A stretch of DNA of 64,000 bases from Sarocladium kiliense. Lineage: Eukaryota; Ascomycota; Sordariomycetes; Hypocreales; Sarocladiaceae. Of this stretch, positions 33,746 to 45,514 are shown in pieces (the stretch's first letter is position 1; every line of letters starts with the position of its first letter). The position numbers and the translations under genes are program-made. Location: the NCBI GenBank assembly GCA_030734395.1, contig JAUZTG010000044.1, positions 1,302,001 to 1,366,000 of the forward strand, read 5' to 3'. The notes beneath the pieces were generated by a model that saw nothing but the letters and a program-made list of their open reading frames with translations, ran no database searches and had not been told where the DNA came from.

Positions 33746-35521
33746 TTTGGCGGTGGATCTGAGGACCGGTATCAAGCGACAGACAAGGCGACAGGCAGAG
33801 GAAGGACCGGGAGGATGTCGTGAAGGCGATGGTGGGGAGAGAAGGAGCAATGGCAGGCGGATACGGCTGGATTGGTGATGAGGATGGATAAAAATCGCGG
33901 TCGTGCCAATGGAGGACTCGCACGGGCAGCTAAGTGGCCCCTACTGCCCTGGCGTCAGGTCCGGGTCCCCTGTAAAACCGGCTGGGCGCCCCCACGTCGC
34001 GCGGCCTTGTGCTGGATTTGCGGCTTTTGGGGGGGACTTGCATCTCCGGTTAAATCCAGCCGGTAGACTAGGAACCTTACCCTGGAGAACTAGGACGGTG
34101 CTACACATTGAGGGAATAACAGCTTAGAGAGGCCGGAATATAATTCAAATTGTTTTCTGGAAATCATAATGTCGCTAGGCTATGGGTAAAAGGTCGTTTT
34201 TCTATATGCTTCCTGGTGTTCTTGGGAGCATGTGATTGCAGATCACAAAGAACAGCCAGACGAGTCAAAAGTACAATCCAACCCATCCACCTTCTCCGGA
34301 ATCGCTTGAAAGCTCTCTCCCCATTGAAGCTAAAGAGTATCGCTACTCAAGCATCAGCTATTTCAATAGTGTTGAGAATCTAATAGACTTCCAAGCTCTG
34401 ATTAGCTGCTCAGGCTCGATTTGTCCCTTCCTAAGCGTACACATGCACATGGAGAAACAAAATAGCGATGAAAGAAGTAACCAAGGCATTACTAAAAAAC
34501 GATACCAAATAGTGATCAAGGTAGTAACCGCAATAGCAAAGAGTCGAAATAGTCGACGCAGTCTTAACGACAGCGAACAATTCAACTCCCCTGCAGCATG
34601 TTGACGATCGTGGGGCATCACATCCCCGCGTTCCCTCGACGCGCACTGCACGGGCCAGATGAACTACCTTAGGGCTAGACACAACGAGGGAGAACCCGCC
34701 CATGCAGCAACATGTCTTGCAGCGACGGTTAGTACCAAGAAACGAGCCCTTGTTGCCACGGCCGGCTATCGCGTCCCAGGAAGCCGAACACCCGTCAACT
34801 CATCATATCAACATACTGAGTCGCTTCGACTCATCGTGAGACGAATGGCATGGACTAGGCACCCCATGTGGTGATCGGCACCATAACCAAGCCCTTACCA
34901 ACGGAGGATGCACAGGTTGAACCTCGAGGCACCGATTGGCTGCGCACAAACTGGGGTAGCATTGTGGCATGCCAGAGGAGAACGTGTGGAATAAATAGTC
35001 CGGACCTTTCCGAGCAAGCTGCACAAGTCGCGTTAATTGCTATACCATCAACAGCCAACACTCCGTAGGGTGGGTAGGCTCCCAAGGCGTTGACGCGCAC
35101 AATCTCCAGTCATCCATCCATATCAGTGCCACCACCACCCCTCCATCCTTCCCATCGACCTGGCCCTCCCACACCACCAGAATCAGCACATTATCGCGAA
35201 CACAGTCATGACACGCTGCAATTTTCATCCTTTCCAACTTCTAATAATTCCTCACCGGAAAGGCTACAACCCCTAACGACTTTCCAACCGGCAGCCAGAA
35301 CCTCAGCTTGCCCACAGATATCACATCGCATCGCGACCGTTTGCTGCTATCGCCACCAACAGTACATTTTCAAGCTTGCGCGTTATAACACACCCCGAGC
35401 TCTCCGACGCCTCGAAACGCACCTTTAAATAAGCCGTGAGCCTCGAGTCTCACAGCGAGGTGCATTTTCAGGCGCACGGACGACCTCTCATTCCTTCGAT
35501 ACCGACTCCCGCCGCCAACCC
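33746..35521. other. Divergent region between the carrier and ankyrin-RCC1-BTB genes
   Basis: These 1.78 kb contain both promoters. The middle, about 34100-34620, looks more A/T-rich than its surroundings. I found no gene, tRNA or transposon remnant in it. Confidence 0.45.
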
Positions 35522-38500
35522 ATGAGTCACTTGCTGTGGAAATACTACTGGGAAGATGATGTCGATCGATTTCGACGTCTGCTGGCCCCGCCAGGCCAGG
35601 CATCCCAGTCTGTGTCCAAGAGTCCGGCCATAGGTAGCTCAGGAGGCTATCTGGGTGCGGCAAGTCCAGGGGCTCCTGGCACCTCCCCTCGAACTGGGCC
35701 GAAGCCGCGGAAGACTTCGACCTACTTCAACACTCCAGGCAAGACGAAGGACGGAAACACAGGATTGGGCAAGGCCGAAGTCAACAGTCGCGATTATGCA
35801 GGCTTAACGGTCCTACTCCGCGCTGCCTCATCCACGGCATCGAATGCAGCGGATTACGTCCGCGCTCTTCTCGCGCACCCCGCCATCGACCTTTACGTTC
35901 AAGACCCTGAAAGCGGCTGGAATGCCCTTCATCGATCATTATACACTGGCAACATCTCCATCGCGAGGTTGCTTCTCGAAAAGGAACGCGCGGATCTTAG
36001 TGGACACAATGTGGCTCTTGCGGGAAAGGTCGGCCAACTCATCAAGACCAAGGATCATGAAGGCAACAGTCCCTTCGACGTCTACAACTCGACTATTGCC
36101 ACGAGATCTCTCAAGGCTGCGCGCCACAGCAGTGATTCAGGCGAGGATACGGATAGCGACGAGAGTGTTGATGTGTCACACGATGAGGCACCTCAAAAGC
36201 CGGAAGGCTTTCGCCTGGAGGCATATGGCGAGGAACTTTTCATGTTTGGTAGCAATAAGAACCTTTCACTTGGTGTTGGTGACGAGGATGATCGCCAGTA
36301 TCCCGAGCGCATCCAGCTGTCTCGGCCAGACCAGCTCATCCACCGATTCTACCAATCCTATCTGGACCACCACGATATGGACTCGCCTGCTGCCCTGCCT
36401 GATATGGACGACATTCCCAACCTCGTCAGGTCAAAGCCTCTTGTCATTCGGGATGTGGTAATGTCCAAACTGCACACCGCTATTTTGACATCGGACTCGA
36501 TGGCGAATCTCTATGTTTGCGGTGTTGGACGTGGAGGACGTCTTGGTCTTGGTGATGAGAACACGCAGTTCAAGTTTGTTCCCGTTCAGGGCCCCTTTGA
36601 AGATAAACGCGTGCAGCAGATTGCACTTGGACAGAACCATTCGGTGGCTGTCGTAGGCAATGGTGAGCTGTGGACTTGGGGACTGAACTCCGACTCTCAG
36701 CTGGGTTACGTTCTTCCACCTCCTGTCAAGAGCGACGAGGAGCCGATGAGCCTCACGCCTCGCCAGGTGTTTGGTGTACTGAAGAAAGAAGTTATTCTTG
36801 GTGTTGCCGCATCAAGCATTCATTCAGTTGCCCACACTGGCTCTGCTATGTACACATGGGGGCGGAATGCCGGCCAACTCGCCCTGATGGATGCCGACTC
36901 AAGATCGCTTGACGTGCAACAGACACCGCGAAAAGTAGCAGCCTCACTTTTGACAGCGCCTATTGAGATGGTGTCAGCTGTGGACCGTGCAACTATTTGT
37001 CTGCTTTCTAACTACTCCGTCTGGGTCTTCACTAATTATGGCTACAACCTCGTCAAATTCCCCATTCCCGATGTCTTTACGAACCACAACCTCACGACAA
37101 CTTCGTTCAGCAACCGCTATGATTCGGGCAGACGGGATATTTGCTATGTGACTGCGGGTGGCGACACCATCGCTGCTGTTACTGCACGCGGCGACCTCTT
37201 CACTATGCACTTGAATCACAAGACTGACGCGGGCCAACAGGCAGCGTCAACTACCAACCCTGTCAAAATGAAGAGCGCTGTGACGCCACCGCAATGTATC
37301 TGGGATGCTCGCAAAGATGGTGTTGCATCAGTCGGCGTTGGCGAACACGGGTCCGTTATCATCTGCACTGAATCAGGAGCCGTGTGGAAGAGGGTCAAGC
37401 GCGCTAAAGGAAAGAACGCCGGGTTCGTGGGCTCCTCCGACATCAAACGGAAGGATTTCAAGTTCGAGCGTGTGCCTTATATTACGAATTGTGTCGCAGT
37501 CCGCAGTTCGATTTACGGTGCATTCGCTGCTCTGCGCAGTGATAGCCGCGTCATGTCAACGGAAATTCATATTGGCGACAAGACCTTATGGGACGACATT
37601 AGTCCGCTCTTATGTCTTAATGACTTCGAAGCTACCGATGGCCACGAGGAGAAGACAGAGGCTGCCCGCCGATGGAAGGCAGCTATTGCGAAGGAGCATC
37701 CTGGCTCTGTTCCCTATGAGATTCTTCGCTCTCGTCATTTGGAGAAAGACATCAAGCAGTACCTAGACTTTGCTACTCTAGACGACACTGCTCCTGACAT
37801 GCGTATCCGCACGTCGACGGCTCCAGAGCTCGAGTTCCCCGTCCATGGATGGGTTCTCTCTGCACGAAGCGCGACTTTTCGACGCGCTTTGCCACTCTTC
37901 CGACTTCGAGGACTAATTCCTGACAATGACTGTTTCTCTATGGAGACAGACCAGGGCCGGCCGATCATCACACTTAACGGTGTTGATATCCTAACCCTTC
38001 TGAACATCCTCGTCTACATCTACCATGATGTCATCATTCCCGTGTGGAAGTACACACGTGAATCACCCTCGGAGGCTGCCCGCTTTCGTCAAGTTCGCAA
38101 TGAGGTCATGAAGCTCGCCACCAAGTTTCAGATGTTCAATCTAGAGGCATCTGCCCGACTGCAAGCAGGCTTGGAGAAGTCACTGGACGAAGATATGGAG
38201 GAGGCTGTGGCTGAGCCAAGATTCTTTGAGGATGGTGATGTGGTGCTTGAGTTAGATGGCGAAGACATCCTTGTACACAGCGCCCTCGTCTGTCAGAGAT
38301 GCCCGTTCTTCGAAGGAATGTTCCACGGTCGCTCTCAAGGGCAATGGCTGGCTGGCCGACGTGACGAACTCCTTGCTGCTGAGAAGGTTCGCGTTGACCT
38401 CAAACATGTCAATCCCGAGACTTTCCACTACGTCCTTCAACACATCTACGCCGACACTGGACCTGAGATGTTCAACGATCTCGCAGCGGGTAATATCGAT

Positions 38501-40276
38501 GAGTTCTCTGAACTGGTCATTGATGTGATGGGTGTTGCGAACGAGTTGATGCTTGATAGGCTGTCACAGATTTGCCAATTCATCATCGGAAAGTTTGTTA
38601 CGACGCGGAACATATCGAACCTCCTAAACGAGATCAGCGCATGCTCTGTTACCAGCTTCAAAGATACTGGGCTTGAGTACATCTGCCTTCAGTTGGAGTC
38701 TATGCTTGAGAATCACCTCCTGGACGGACTGGACGAGGATCTCATCCTGGAACTCGATGAAGTTGTTCGCGATAACCAGCTCTGTCGCCTGCCATTCGCA
38801 CGAAGTGGGCGAGCTGTGGCACTCTTGCATGAGGAAAACCCCGATCTCGCAATGGACATCGAGGAGGAACGTCGTCTACGCGTCAAGGAAATGGCATACA
38901 AAGTTGCGCAGAAGGAGGATGAGAAGAAGCTGTCATCGTCTTACAAGACTCGCTTCGGTAGCCTGGACGATTCTGCAGCATCACCATCGATCGAGCGCTC
39001 TCGACGCAAGTCTCGAACAAGCCGCAATGAACCATTCAGCCCTAGTTTGCGCCCGAAAAAGTCCATGGGAGACCTCATGTTCGACATGGAAGAGGACGAA
39101 ACGTCAGCCAACATCAGCCCCATGTCGCCAGCTGTGCTGCCAAGCGAGCATCAACTGGACCTGGACATGGATAACATTCGGCTGCCGCAGCCAGGCCGGC
39201 ACGGCAGGGGACTGGAGGAAGGGTCTCGCAGCCTGATCGGAACCACCCCTGGCTCTCCAGGCCTCATCCCGGAGATGGGCTCGTTGAAGATGGAGACACC
39301 GGAGCCGACTGCACTCGAGAAGGGCAAGTCCAGAAGCCCTTGGGCTGCCGCATCGCTACAGACAAGCAAGCTAGACCTCAGGAATATCATGTCTGAAACG
39401 ACATCAAAATCTGCCTTGACGACTAGCCTTGCAGCTCAGAAAGCCCAGGAGGAATCGAAGTTGAAGCCGCTCGCCCCGATCAAGATGTCGCAGAAGGAGC
39501 GGAAGCGGCAATTGCAAATGCAAGCGGAGGCCCAGGTGGCTGCGCAAGCAGAGATGGCAAATCGTGTACCTTGGGAAAAAGTTGGATCGGGGTCGAAGCC
39601 TGCACCATGGAAAGCTGCCTCGCCAGCACCGAAGACCTCACTCAAAGAGGCTATGGCTGCGGACTCGCCCAAACTAGGCTCCCTCCCAGGCAACACGAAG
39701 CCGCTGGTGGCATCCGAAGCCAGCTCAAAGTCAGCAACCCGTCGCACAGCATCACCCGATACTCGCTTCCCTGGCCAAGGCCGCACTGTCAGCTCCCCTG
39801 CAGTTACCAACGCTACCGGATCGTCCGCACCTAGCTCTCAGCCTAAGAGCAAGCCTCTAATCCCACACTCCAAGTCTTACATGACCCCTGCTCCAAAGTT
39901 CGAACATGAGATCGGTGCTAGTATGGCCGATATCATAGGACAACAGGCTCGAGAGCAGGAGCTCGTCAAGGAGGCTGTCGCGAAGCGGTCCCTTCAGGAG
40001 ATCCAACAAGAGCAGGCGTTCCAAGAGTGGTGGGATCAAGAGAGTCGTAGGGCCCAGGAAGAAGAGGCGAGACGGCAAGCCAGAGCGAAGGGCAAGGATG
40101 AGAGAGGCGGGAAGCGTGGTGGTCGTGGTGGTCGTGGGAAAGGAAAGGCGCGTGCAGCAGAGGTCGGCGGTGATCCAACGCAACAGAATGAGAAGCCGGC
40201 AACGGCGCAGGCGACTATGGGTGGCTCGTCTGGTAGAGGAAGGGGCAGAGGCCGGGGGAGGGGGCGTGGAAACTAA
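35522..40276 (+). CDS. Ankyrin-RCC1-BTB-BTB protein (IBtk-like) with an RGG tail
   Basis: A single exon of 1584 aa. In order: an N-terminal MSHLLWKYYWEDDVDRFRRL segment; ankyrin repeats at about 90-195; RCC1 repeats at about 235-650, with LYVCGVGRGGRLGLGDE, ELWTWGLNSDSQLGY and MYTWGRNAGQLAL; a first BTB domain near 770-850 (FPVHGWVLSARSATFRR); a second near 905-1010 (GEDILVHSALVCQRCPFFEGM); then a long disordered tail. The layout matches the inhibitor of Bruton tyrosine kinase family, whose human member is a substrate adaptor of CUL3 ubiquitin ligases, so a CUL3-adaptor role is likely but inferred. The last 55 residues are GGRGGRGKGK and RGRGRGRGRG, an RGG-type RNA-binding tail. An intronless 4.8 kb gene is unusual here. 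The ATG is the first in frame. Confidence 0.92.
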   Translation: MSHLLWKYYWEDDVDRFRRLLAPPGQASQSVSKSPAIGSSGGYLGAASPGAPGTSPRTGPKPRKTSTYFNTPGKTKDGNTGLGKAEVNSRDYAGLTVLLRAASSTASNAADYVRALLAHPAIDLYVQDPESGWNALHRSLYTGNISIARLLLEKERADLSGHNVALAGKVGQLIKTKDHEGNSPFDVYNSTIATRSLKAARHSSDSGEDTDSDESVDVSHDEAPQKPEGFRLEAYGEELFMFGSNKNLSLGVGDEDDRQYPERIQLSRPDQLIHRFYQSYLDHHDMDSPAALPDMDDIPNLVRSKPLVIRDVVMSKLHTAILTSDSMANLYVCGVGRGGRLGLGDENTQFKFVPVQGPFEDKRVQQIALGQNHSVAVVGNGELWTWGLNSDSQLGYVLPPPVKSDEEPMSLTPRQVFGVLKKEVILGVAASSIHSVAHTGSAMYTWGRNAGQLALMDADSRSLDVQQTPRKVAASLLTAPIEMVSAVDRATICLLSNYSVWVFTNYGYNLVKFPIPDVFTNHNLTTTSFSNRYDSGRRDICYVTAGGDTIAAVTARGDLFTMHLNHKTDAGQQAASTTNPVKMKSAVTPPQCIWDARKDGVASVGVGEHGSVIICTESGAVWKRVKRAKGKNAGFVGSSDIKRKDFKFERVPYITNCVAVRSSIYGAFAALRSDSRVMSTEIHIGDKTLWDDISPLLCLNDFEATDGHEEKTEAARRWKAAIAKEHPGSVPYEILRSRHLEKDIKQYLDFATLDDTAPDMRIRTSTAPELEFPVHGWVLSARSATFRRALPLFRLRGLIPDNDCFSMETDQGRPIITLNGVDILTLLNILVYIYHDVIIPVWKYTRESPSEAARFRQVRNEVMKLATKFQMFNLEASARLQAGLEKSLDEDMEEAVAEPRFFEDGDVVLELDGEDILVHSALVCQRCPFFEGMFHGRSQGQWLAGRRDELLAAEKVRVDLKHVNPETFHYVLQHIYADTGPEMFNDLAAGNIDEFSELVIDVMGVANELMLDRLSQICQFIIGKFVTTRNISNLLNEISACSVTSFKDTGLEYICLQLESMLENHLLDGLDEDLILELDEVVRDNQLCRLPFARSGRAVALLHEENPDLAMDIEEERRLRVKEMAYKVAQKEDEKKLSSSYKTRFGSLDDSAASPSIERSRRKSRTSRNEPFSPSLRPKKSMGDLMFDMEEDETSANISPMSPAVLPSEHQLDLDMDNIRLPQPGRHGRGLEEGSRSLIGTTPGSPGLIPEMGSLKMETPEPTALEKGKSRSPWAAASLQTSKLDLRNIMSETTSKSALTTSLAAQKAQEESKLKPLAPIKMSQKERKRQLQMQAEAQVAAQAEMANRVPWEKVGSGSKPAPWKAASPAPKTSLKEAMAADSPKLGSLPGNTKPLVASEASSKSATRRTASPDTRFPGQGRTVSSPAVTNATGSSAPSSQPKSKPLIPHSKSYMTPAPKFEHEIGASMADIIGQQAREQELVKEAVAKRSLQEIQQEQAFQEWWDQESRRAQEEEARRQARAKGKDERGGKRGGRGGRGKGKARAAEVGGDPTQQNEKPATAQATMGGSSGRGRGRGRGRGRGN

Positions 40277-40553
40277 ATGTTTCGACTTGCGCAATTGCTA
40301 CAAGTATATGGTGTAACTCATGAGGAGTAATTACGTGTGCGGTTCGCTTGTTTTGTTGATATACCCTGAACGTACATACGATATAGAAGTTCAAACCTTG
40401 GGGGCGTGTTTTCATGGGTGGCTATGGCGCATACATACCGAAGAACGGAACGCCATGTTTCAATAGCAATCAATATCCGGCATTACCCTGGTATCTCATC
40501 TATTTCATGTAAATCTCCAAATTCTAACCCTTGACCTTCTCGTACCTGGATCC

Positions 40554-41821
40554 CTACTCCATTAAAGTCCTCGAGGTCCTCTTCCTAACACTATGCGATC
40601 CTTCCTCACTATAACTTGTTCCAATTCCTGAATCCCGCTTCTCATCTTCTTCGTAATCGTCCTCATCATCTGCCTCTGTGCCTGCGATGGGTAAGTCGGC
40701 CATTAACCTCTCCTTCTCCTCATCTTCATCGTATTCGTGCTTGATCCCCCCCTGAGGCTCGTGCTTCAAGCGTGGTTGTTTGCCGTATGTGGGGAAGTTG
40801 TGGGGATGGTCTGAAGTATCGGCCTGGTCTTCTGTTATGGCGCGGCGGCCTTGGAGTTCCTGTTGTTTGAGGCAGGGGTTCGTGGGTGTGCTGGAACTCG
40901 AGAAAAGGACGAAAGCGCCGGTCATGAAGAGGACTTCGAAAACCCAGAAGAAGAACGTAAAGACAAGGTACGTCGGCAGACGGTAATGTGTCATGAGGTA
41001 GCGAAGCCCAGACAATTGCGCTGTAAGCGTCAATGACGCGTCGTAGATCTGAATCGTCTGTCCGGCCTCAACCTCCACATACGCCGAGCGCGGAACAGCC
41101 CCCAACTTCGGAAACGCAACCATCTCCGCAAGCTTTACAGTAAGCTCACAGACCTGCGTCCTCTCCGGAAAGATCAGATGCCAAAACACAAACAATACCC
41201 TCGAAGCCATGGATATCACCGGATCAACGTAGGGGACTAGCGCTGGACGACGAGAGTGGAAGAGGATGGAGCGCGTGAGGCCGAAGTCTGTAGTGGAGGA
41301 GAAGTCGTGCTCGTGAGGGGAGGAGGATGCGAATTTGCTGGCGTCGGAGAGGAGGGAGGGGGTGGAGGGGGAGTCGAGGAGGTAGATGCTGATCATGAAG
41401 TTGCCGCGGTTGAGGTTTGGTGGGGAGCGCGGGAGGGAGAGGGTGAGGGAGATGTCGTATTCTTGAGCGGGCTTCGGGGCAGGAGTGGTGAGAGATGCGA
41501 TTCCGTATGGGTTGAGACCAGAGCTGTTCAAGCTTGTTAGTTATATAATTGGGAGGATGGGACGCTGGGTTGGAAACATACCCATATTGCAAATGCACCG
41601 GCGCACTCAACACCTGATCCGGGACGTAATTCTGGAAGAACAAAGCTGTAGCCAGACCTGCGATGCAGAATAAAGACACGGCGCCGGTTACTACAAGGAT
41701 GGTGTTGACGACGGCGCGTTGAACCGGTTTGGAGGTGACGGCGCGGGCGGTTTGTTGGATAGTGTCCTGCTGGATTGTTAGAGGTTGTCTGGGCTTGGTT
41801 GATGGGACAGAAGGGCACCAT
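40554..41821 (-). CDS. Seipin (lipid-droplet biogenesis protein)
   Basis: Minus strand: exon 2 is 41766-41582 and exon 3 is 41523-40554. A start exon consisting of the ATG alone (41821-41819) is proposed because its intron ends with an excellent CTAAC...CAG and the joined frame reads MDTIQQTARAVTSK; its donor, GTGCCC, is weak. The model gives 385 aa. Seipin is an oligomeric ER protein that organises lipid-droplet formation. Two membrane segments flank a lumenal domain: NTILVVTGAVSLFCIAGLAT near residue 20 and YLVFTFFFWVFEVLFMTGAF near 235. Between them are NPYGIASL, DISLTLSLPRSPPNLNRGNF and FWHLIFPERTQVCELTV. The C-terminal tail is acidic and cytosolic, with EEDEKRDSGIGTSYSEE. The body is certain; the start is not. 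Confidence 0.85.
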
Positions 41822-42336
41822 TTTGAAAGGGCGCGTGTGCGCCGAATGCGCGATTGTGCTGTAGTGAAGCTATGGAGGATGGACGAGGGAGGGAGACGTG
41901 AGTTGGTAGTGGGAGGTCTTGTGGTGGTGGCATGTGATGGGGCCTGGGGAGCAACAGCAGCGGCAACGTCATACCTCAGCTCGGTGCAACATGGGCACGC
42001 ACGCTGCTGGAGTAGGTCACATATCACCAATATCATCACGTGTATCATTATAGGCATCAAATTTGATAAATTATTTCTCATTGAACAGATCTTTAATGAC
42101 AATCTCACTGATCCCCAATCAAATGTCGAAAAAAGCAACAACGTAAAACTACCTAAACGCCGGGTCATAGGTATGTACAATGCAAGCCCTATCCAGCCAA
42201 GCAATGGCCGTCCCTTTACTCGCAGAACGACATTATATCATACCCCATCACCGTGAAATCAACTTTGCGCTTGCTAGCCAATTCAGCGAGCTCACTGCTC
42301 GCCTTCCTCTTTCACAACCTGCACTCGCTGACTTGC
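41822..42336. other. Seipin promoter and F-BAR gene 3' region
   Basis: These 515 bp lie between two genes on the same strand, with an A/T-rich patch around 42010-42110. In the seipin frame the sequence stays open upstream to about 42204, so a longer seipin N-terminus cannot be excluded. No other gene is seen. Confidence 0.45.
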
Positions 42337-45200
42337 TCAGCACGGCTGCAAGTAGTTGCTCGGCACCAGTCCGACTCGCCCGTTGCCGTTGTGCACCTCG
42401 GCCTCCCACCATCCGTCGTCCTGGTGGCGGAGAACTGCAAGGTAGTCGCCCTTTGCAAAGCCCAACTCCTCAGGGATTGCTGCTTGGTACATGTAAAGAG
42501 CACGAGCTAGGATGGCGTTAGCGGTTTGCACTGTGCATCGAGCTGGAAATGTGCAGGGAACACTTACCAAAGTGGAGGATCGGCCGGCCGTCACGAGTAT
42601 ACTGTCGGGACGGATCGGCGACACTCTTGCTACGCGGACGAGAGCCGCCTTCGTACAGGCCCATGGCTTGAGATCCACGGCCCCTCTGTGAGCCGTAGCC
42701 CTCATCACCGGTTGGTGCAAGCTGAACAGCCATATCTCCTCCGCTGGACTGACCATACACGCTCTTGGGGCGGTTATACTGCCCATAAGATGATGGCGAC
42801 GCGTCGTTTGGTGAAGCACCACGATAGAAGCCCTGGTCAGAGCCCCGGTTCATGCTCGTTTGCGATCCGTTGCGCGACTGATAGCCGCCACGAGGGTTCG
42901 GGGAGGCCGAGCGATGCTGCATGCGACGAGGATCGTTCATTGGCGGCTGAGGGGATGCGCTGCGTGTCGGAGCAGGAGATGCTGCACGAGGGATATCGGC
43001 ACTTGATCGGGAGTTGGGTGAGTTGCCGTAGCCGTTGCTACCGCCGCGCGCTCGGTCACCAAAGACACTGCGGGTTTGTTCTGCAACCTTCTGAGAGGCC
43101 TGCTTCATCGCCTTGGCCGTGACAGCTGGAGGTGGTACTCCGAGCCTAGACGGAGGAGGTTGGTTGTATGATGGTGGTGGCTCGCGGCCGCTAGAGGCTG
43201 GCCCAGCCCGGGATGCTGGTCGGTCTGTTCCGGGAGCTGGGGTAGCAATGCCATGGTAATGATCCGCCGACATGCGAGACGAAGATTCCTTGTTCAGAGT
43301 AACACCCTTAAGCTCAGCCAATGCTTGAGCAATTGGGTCGCTCTCATCAACGTCCTGAGCTTGCTGAGGTGCTCTGCGCCTGGGCGAGTCCTGAGCGGTA
43401 ACTGGCAGCACATTTTGTCCAACACCGAGTGCGAGGCTGGCATTGGCATCGATTGGGTCAGGGCTGGGTGCTCTGTCATGAGACTCCTGGCTGAATAGCG
43501 CAGGACGGCGAGGACTTCCAGTGTCCTTGGCCGCGTGCCAGGTGTTCCTGCTGGCTTGCGGGGCCGTATTCTTAGTGCTCTTGCGGCGGAAGGGGCTGTG
43601 GTTCTGGAAGAAGCCACTCTTCTTCTTAAGAACCTGCTTCTCCGGAGAGCCAGCAGGAGGGGCGGACTGCTTCACAGGTGACACCATACCACTGGGTGGC
43701 TCGATACTGGAAAAGGAGGTAGGGTTAGAGTACTCGCTGCGAGAGTCTCTGCTAGAGGGTCGTGCAGAAGTCATGGCTGAGCTGCGATCCGAAGGTGGAC
43801 CAGTACGACAGAGCATGGTCATGCCGTCCATTGGGTAGGGGTCATGAGGTACTGGCGCGAAGTCCTGGTGCTGGTTCACCTCGTATGGCATTTGGGACTG
43901 AGGAGCCTGGCGCTGATAGTGCGGTTCATCAACAAGTTGCCGAGGTTGGGGCTGTGACATCTTCTGAGGCGTCAGAGTGGCCTCGCGGCTGCCGTGACCA
44001 GGCGAATCCCTATGCGCGAGGTTGTTGGCGAGCGCGGACTCTGGGTCGTGATGAGACTCGAAAGTAGAAGGCTGAGGTGACGAGGAGCGGAATGCAGGGT
44101 TTATACTCCGAGGGAACTGAGCGACGGAATAATTTTCATCTTCAGATGTCTCCGACTGGGAGTCATTGATATCGCCCCGGCAGAAGTTGATGTACTTCGG
44201 AGGGTCGGGAATCTCCTGACCAGTGCCACGCTCCGTGATGAAAAATGCGATGTCTTTCTCGACATCCATCTTTTCCAGCGACAGTCGGATCTTCTCGCAC
44301 GAGGCATCATCGCTGACGCAGACGGTAGAGGCAACATTGGCAAAGGTCCAGAGGCTGCTCTTGGTGAAGTCGAGTCGCTCTTCCTCCAGGTCCTGGAATT
44401 TATCGGCAGCAGCCTTCCACTCCCTGTTCCATCGCGTCGTCGTATCTTCGAGTGCTTTGACTGCATTTTCGTACTCTGTGTTGGAGGTAGCGAGACTAAT
44501 CTGTGTCTTCTCGAGCTTTGCTTTGTTCCGTCTCTCTTCCTGGCCCATGACCATGTGACCCTGGGCGAGGTAGCCCTTGATCTTCAGACATTCTTGTTCA
44601 TACTTATCTCGGGTCTATGATGGTCAGCTCAGGCTCGAAAGCTCTAAAGTTCATGTAAACTCACCTTGTTGACCTGCTGTGTCTGTTGAATTTTGGTCTT
44701 CAGAAGCTTCTCGACTGTGCCCTGCACAATCTTGCGACGCTCTTTCATGCCACCCGCGAAAGCAGCGAGCGGTTCCTCCAATTCGGTCTTCATCTGTGCT
44801 GCGATGCTCTGGTGTTGCTTTCCCATCGACTCGACCTCGCCCCGAAGAGTGTCGAGAGATATCTTTAGGCTGCCGGTCTCGTTATGACCAAGCGGCTTCC
44901 GACTAAGGTTCAGGAGTTTCTTCGCGTATTCGTCTTCGATCGCCGCCCGGGCTAGGTTACAGTCAGTATCATTGTTTGTGGTTGAAGCTGAGCTCTCTCT
45001 TACCGCCATAGAAGGATTTGAGCTCATCGCATGTCTGCTTCGCACCTTGCATGCGATCCAGCAACGGCCCAACTCCAGCATCTTCTTTGCCCCAGAAGTT
45101 GTTTGCAACTGTCCTCAGTTAGAAAGTTTCCCGGAATGGATCAAGAGCAATGGCACTCACAGGACAGCGAAACAGACGGCGCTTCCGTCGCCACAGGCAT
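42337..45200 (-). CDS. Cdc15/Imp2/Hof1-type F-BAR and SH3 protein
   Basis: Five exons on the minus strand: 45200-45161, 45108-45004, 44951-44665, 44614-42568 and 42506-42337, joining to 882 aa. Proteins of this PCH family scaffold the contractile ring and septum formation. The F-BAR domain covers about 15-270: FANNFWGKEDAGVGPLLDRM, ARAAIEDEYAKKLLNLSRK, LRGEVESMGKQHQSIAAQMK, and FTKSSLWTFANVASTVCVSDD. A long Ser/Pro-rich disordered middle with many possible phosphorylation sites follows (about 300-810). The C-terminal SH3 domain spans about 825-882: ARALYMYQAAIPEELGFAKGDYL, DDGWWEAEVHNG and GLVPSNYL. The last intron joins HFG to ARAL at the SH3 border. The gene is divergent from NOT1. Confidence 0.93.
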
Positions 45201-45514
45201 GGTGCCTGATCTGGGCAAGAAGCAGTTGCTTCTTGTATCAAGACTGGGAGGAGGTAATACGAAGGAACAGGTTTATCAAACAAACGTGAATTGCACAGCT
45301 TCTTCCAGAAGAAACTGCAACAAATCTTTTTGACGAAAAATGAATCGCGATTGTCAGTCCGAGCTTTAGGGAGGATTGCCGGAGTGAGGGCAAGGCAGGT
45401 ATGTAGATGGGGTGACGTCTGGGGAAGGAGCGAACAATGCTGCCTTTGTTTGGAGACCCACCTTTTGCGACGTTGACTGAGCAACGGGCCAACTCCCACT
45501 AGCGTGGTTGAATG

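Noticed and set aside
34100..34620. A/T-rich patch as a RIP-mutated transposon relic
   Set aside because: It has no terminal repeats, no decayed transposase or reverse transcriptase frame and no strong TpA excess visible by eye; it is too short to judge.
34600..35100. Possible tRNA or 5S rRNA in the carrier/BTB intergenic region and other gaps
   Set aside because: I searched by eye for B-box-like GGTTCGA sequences with matching arms in all gaps and found none that fold as a tRNA.
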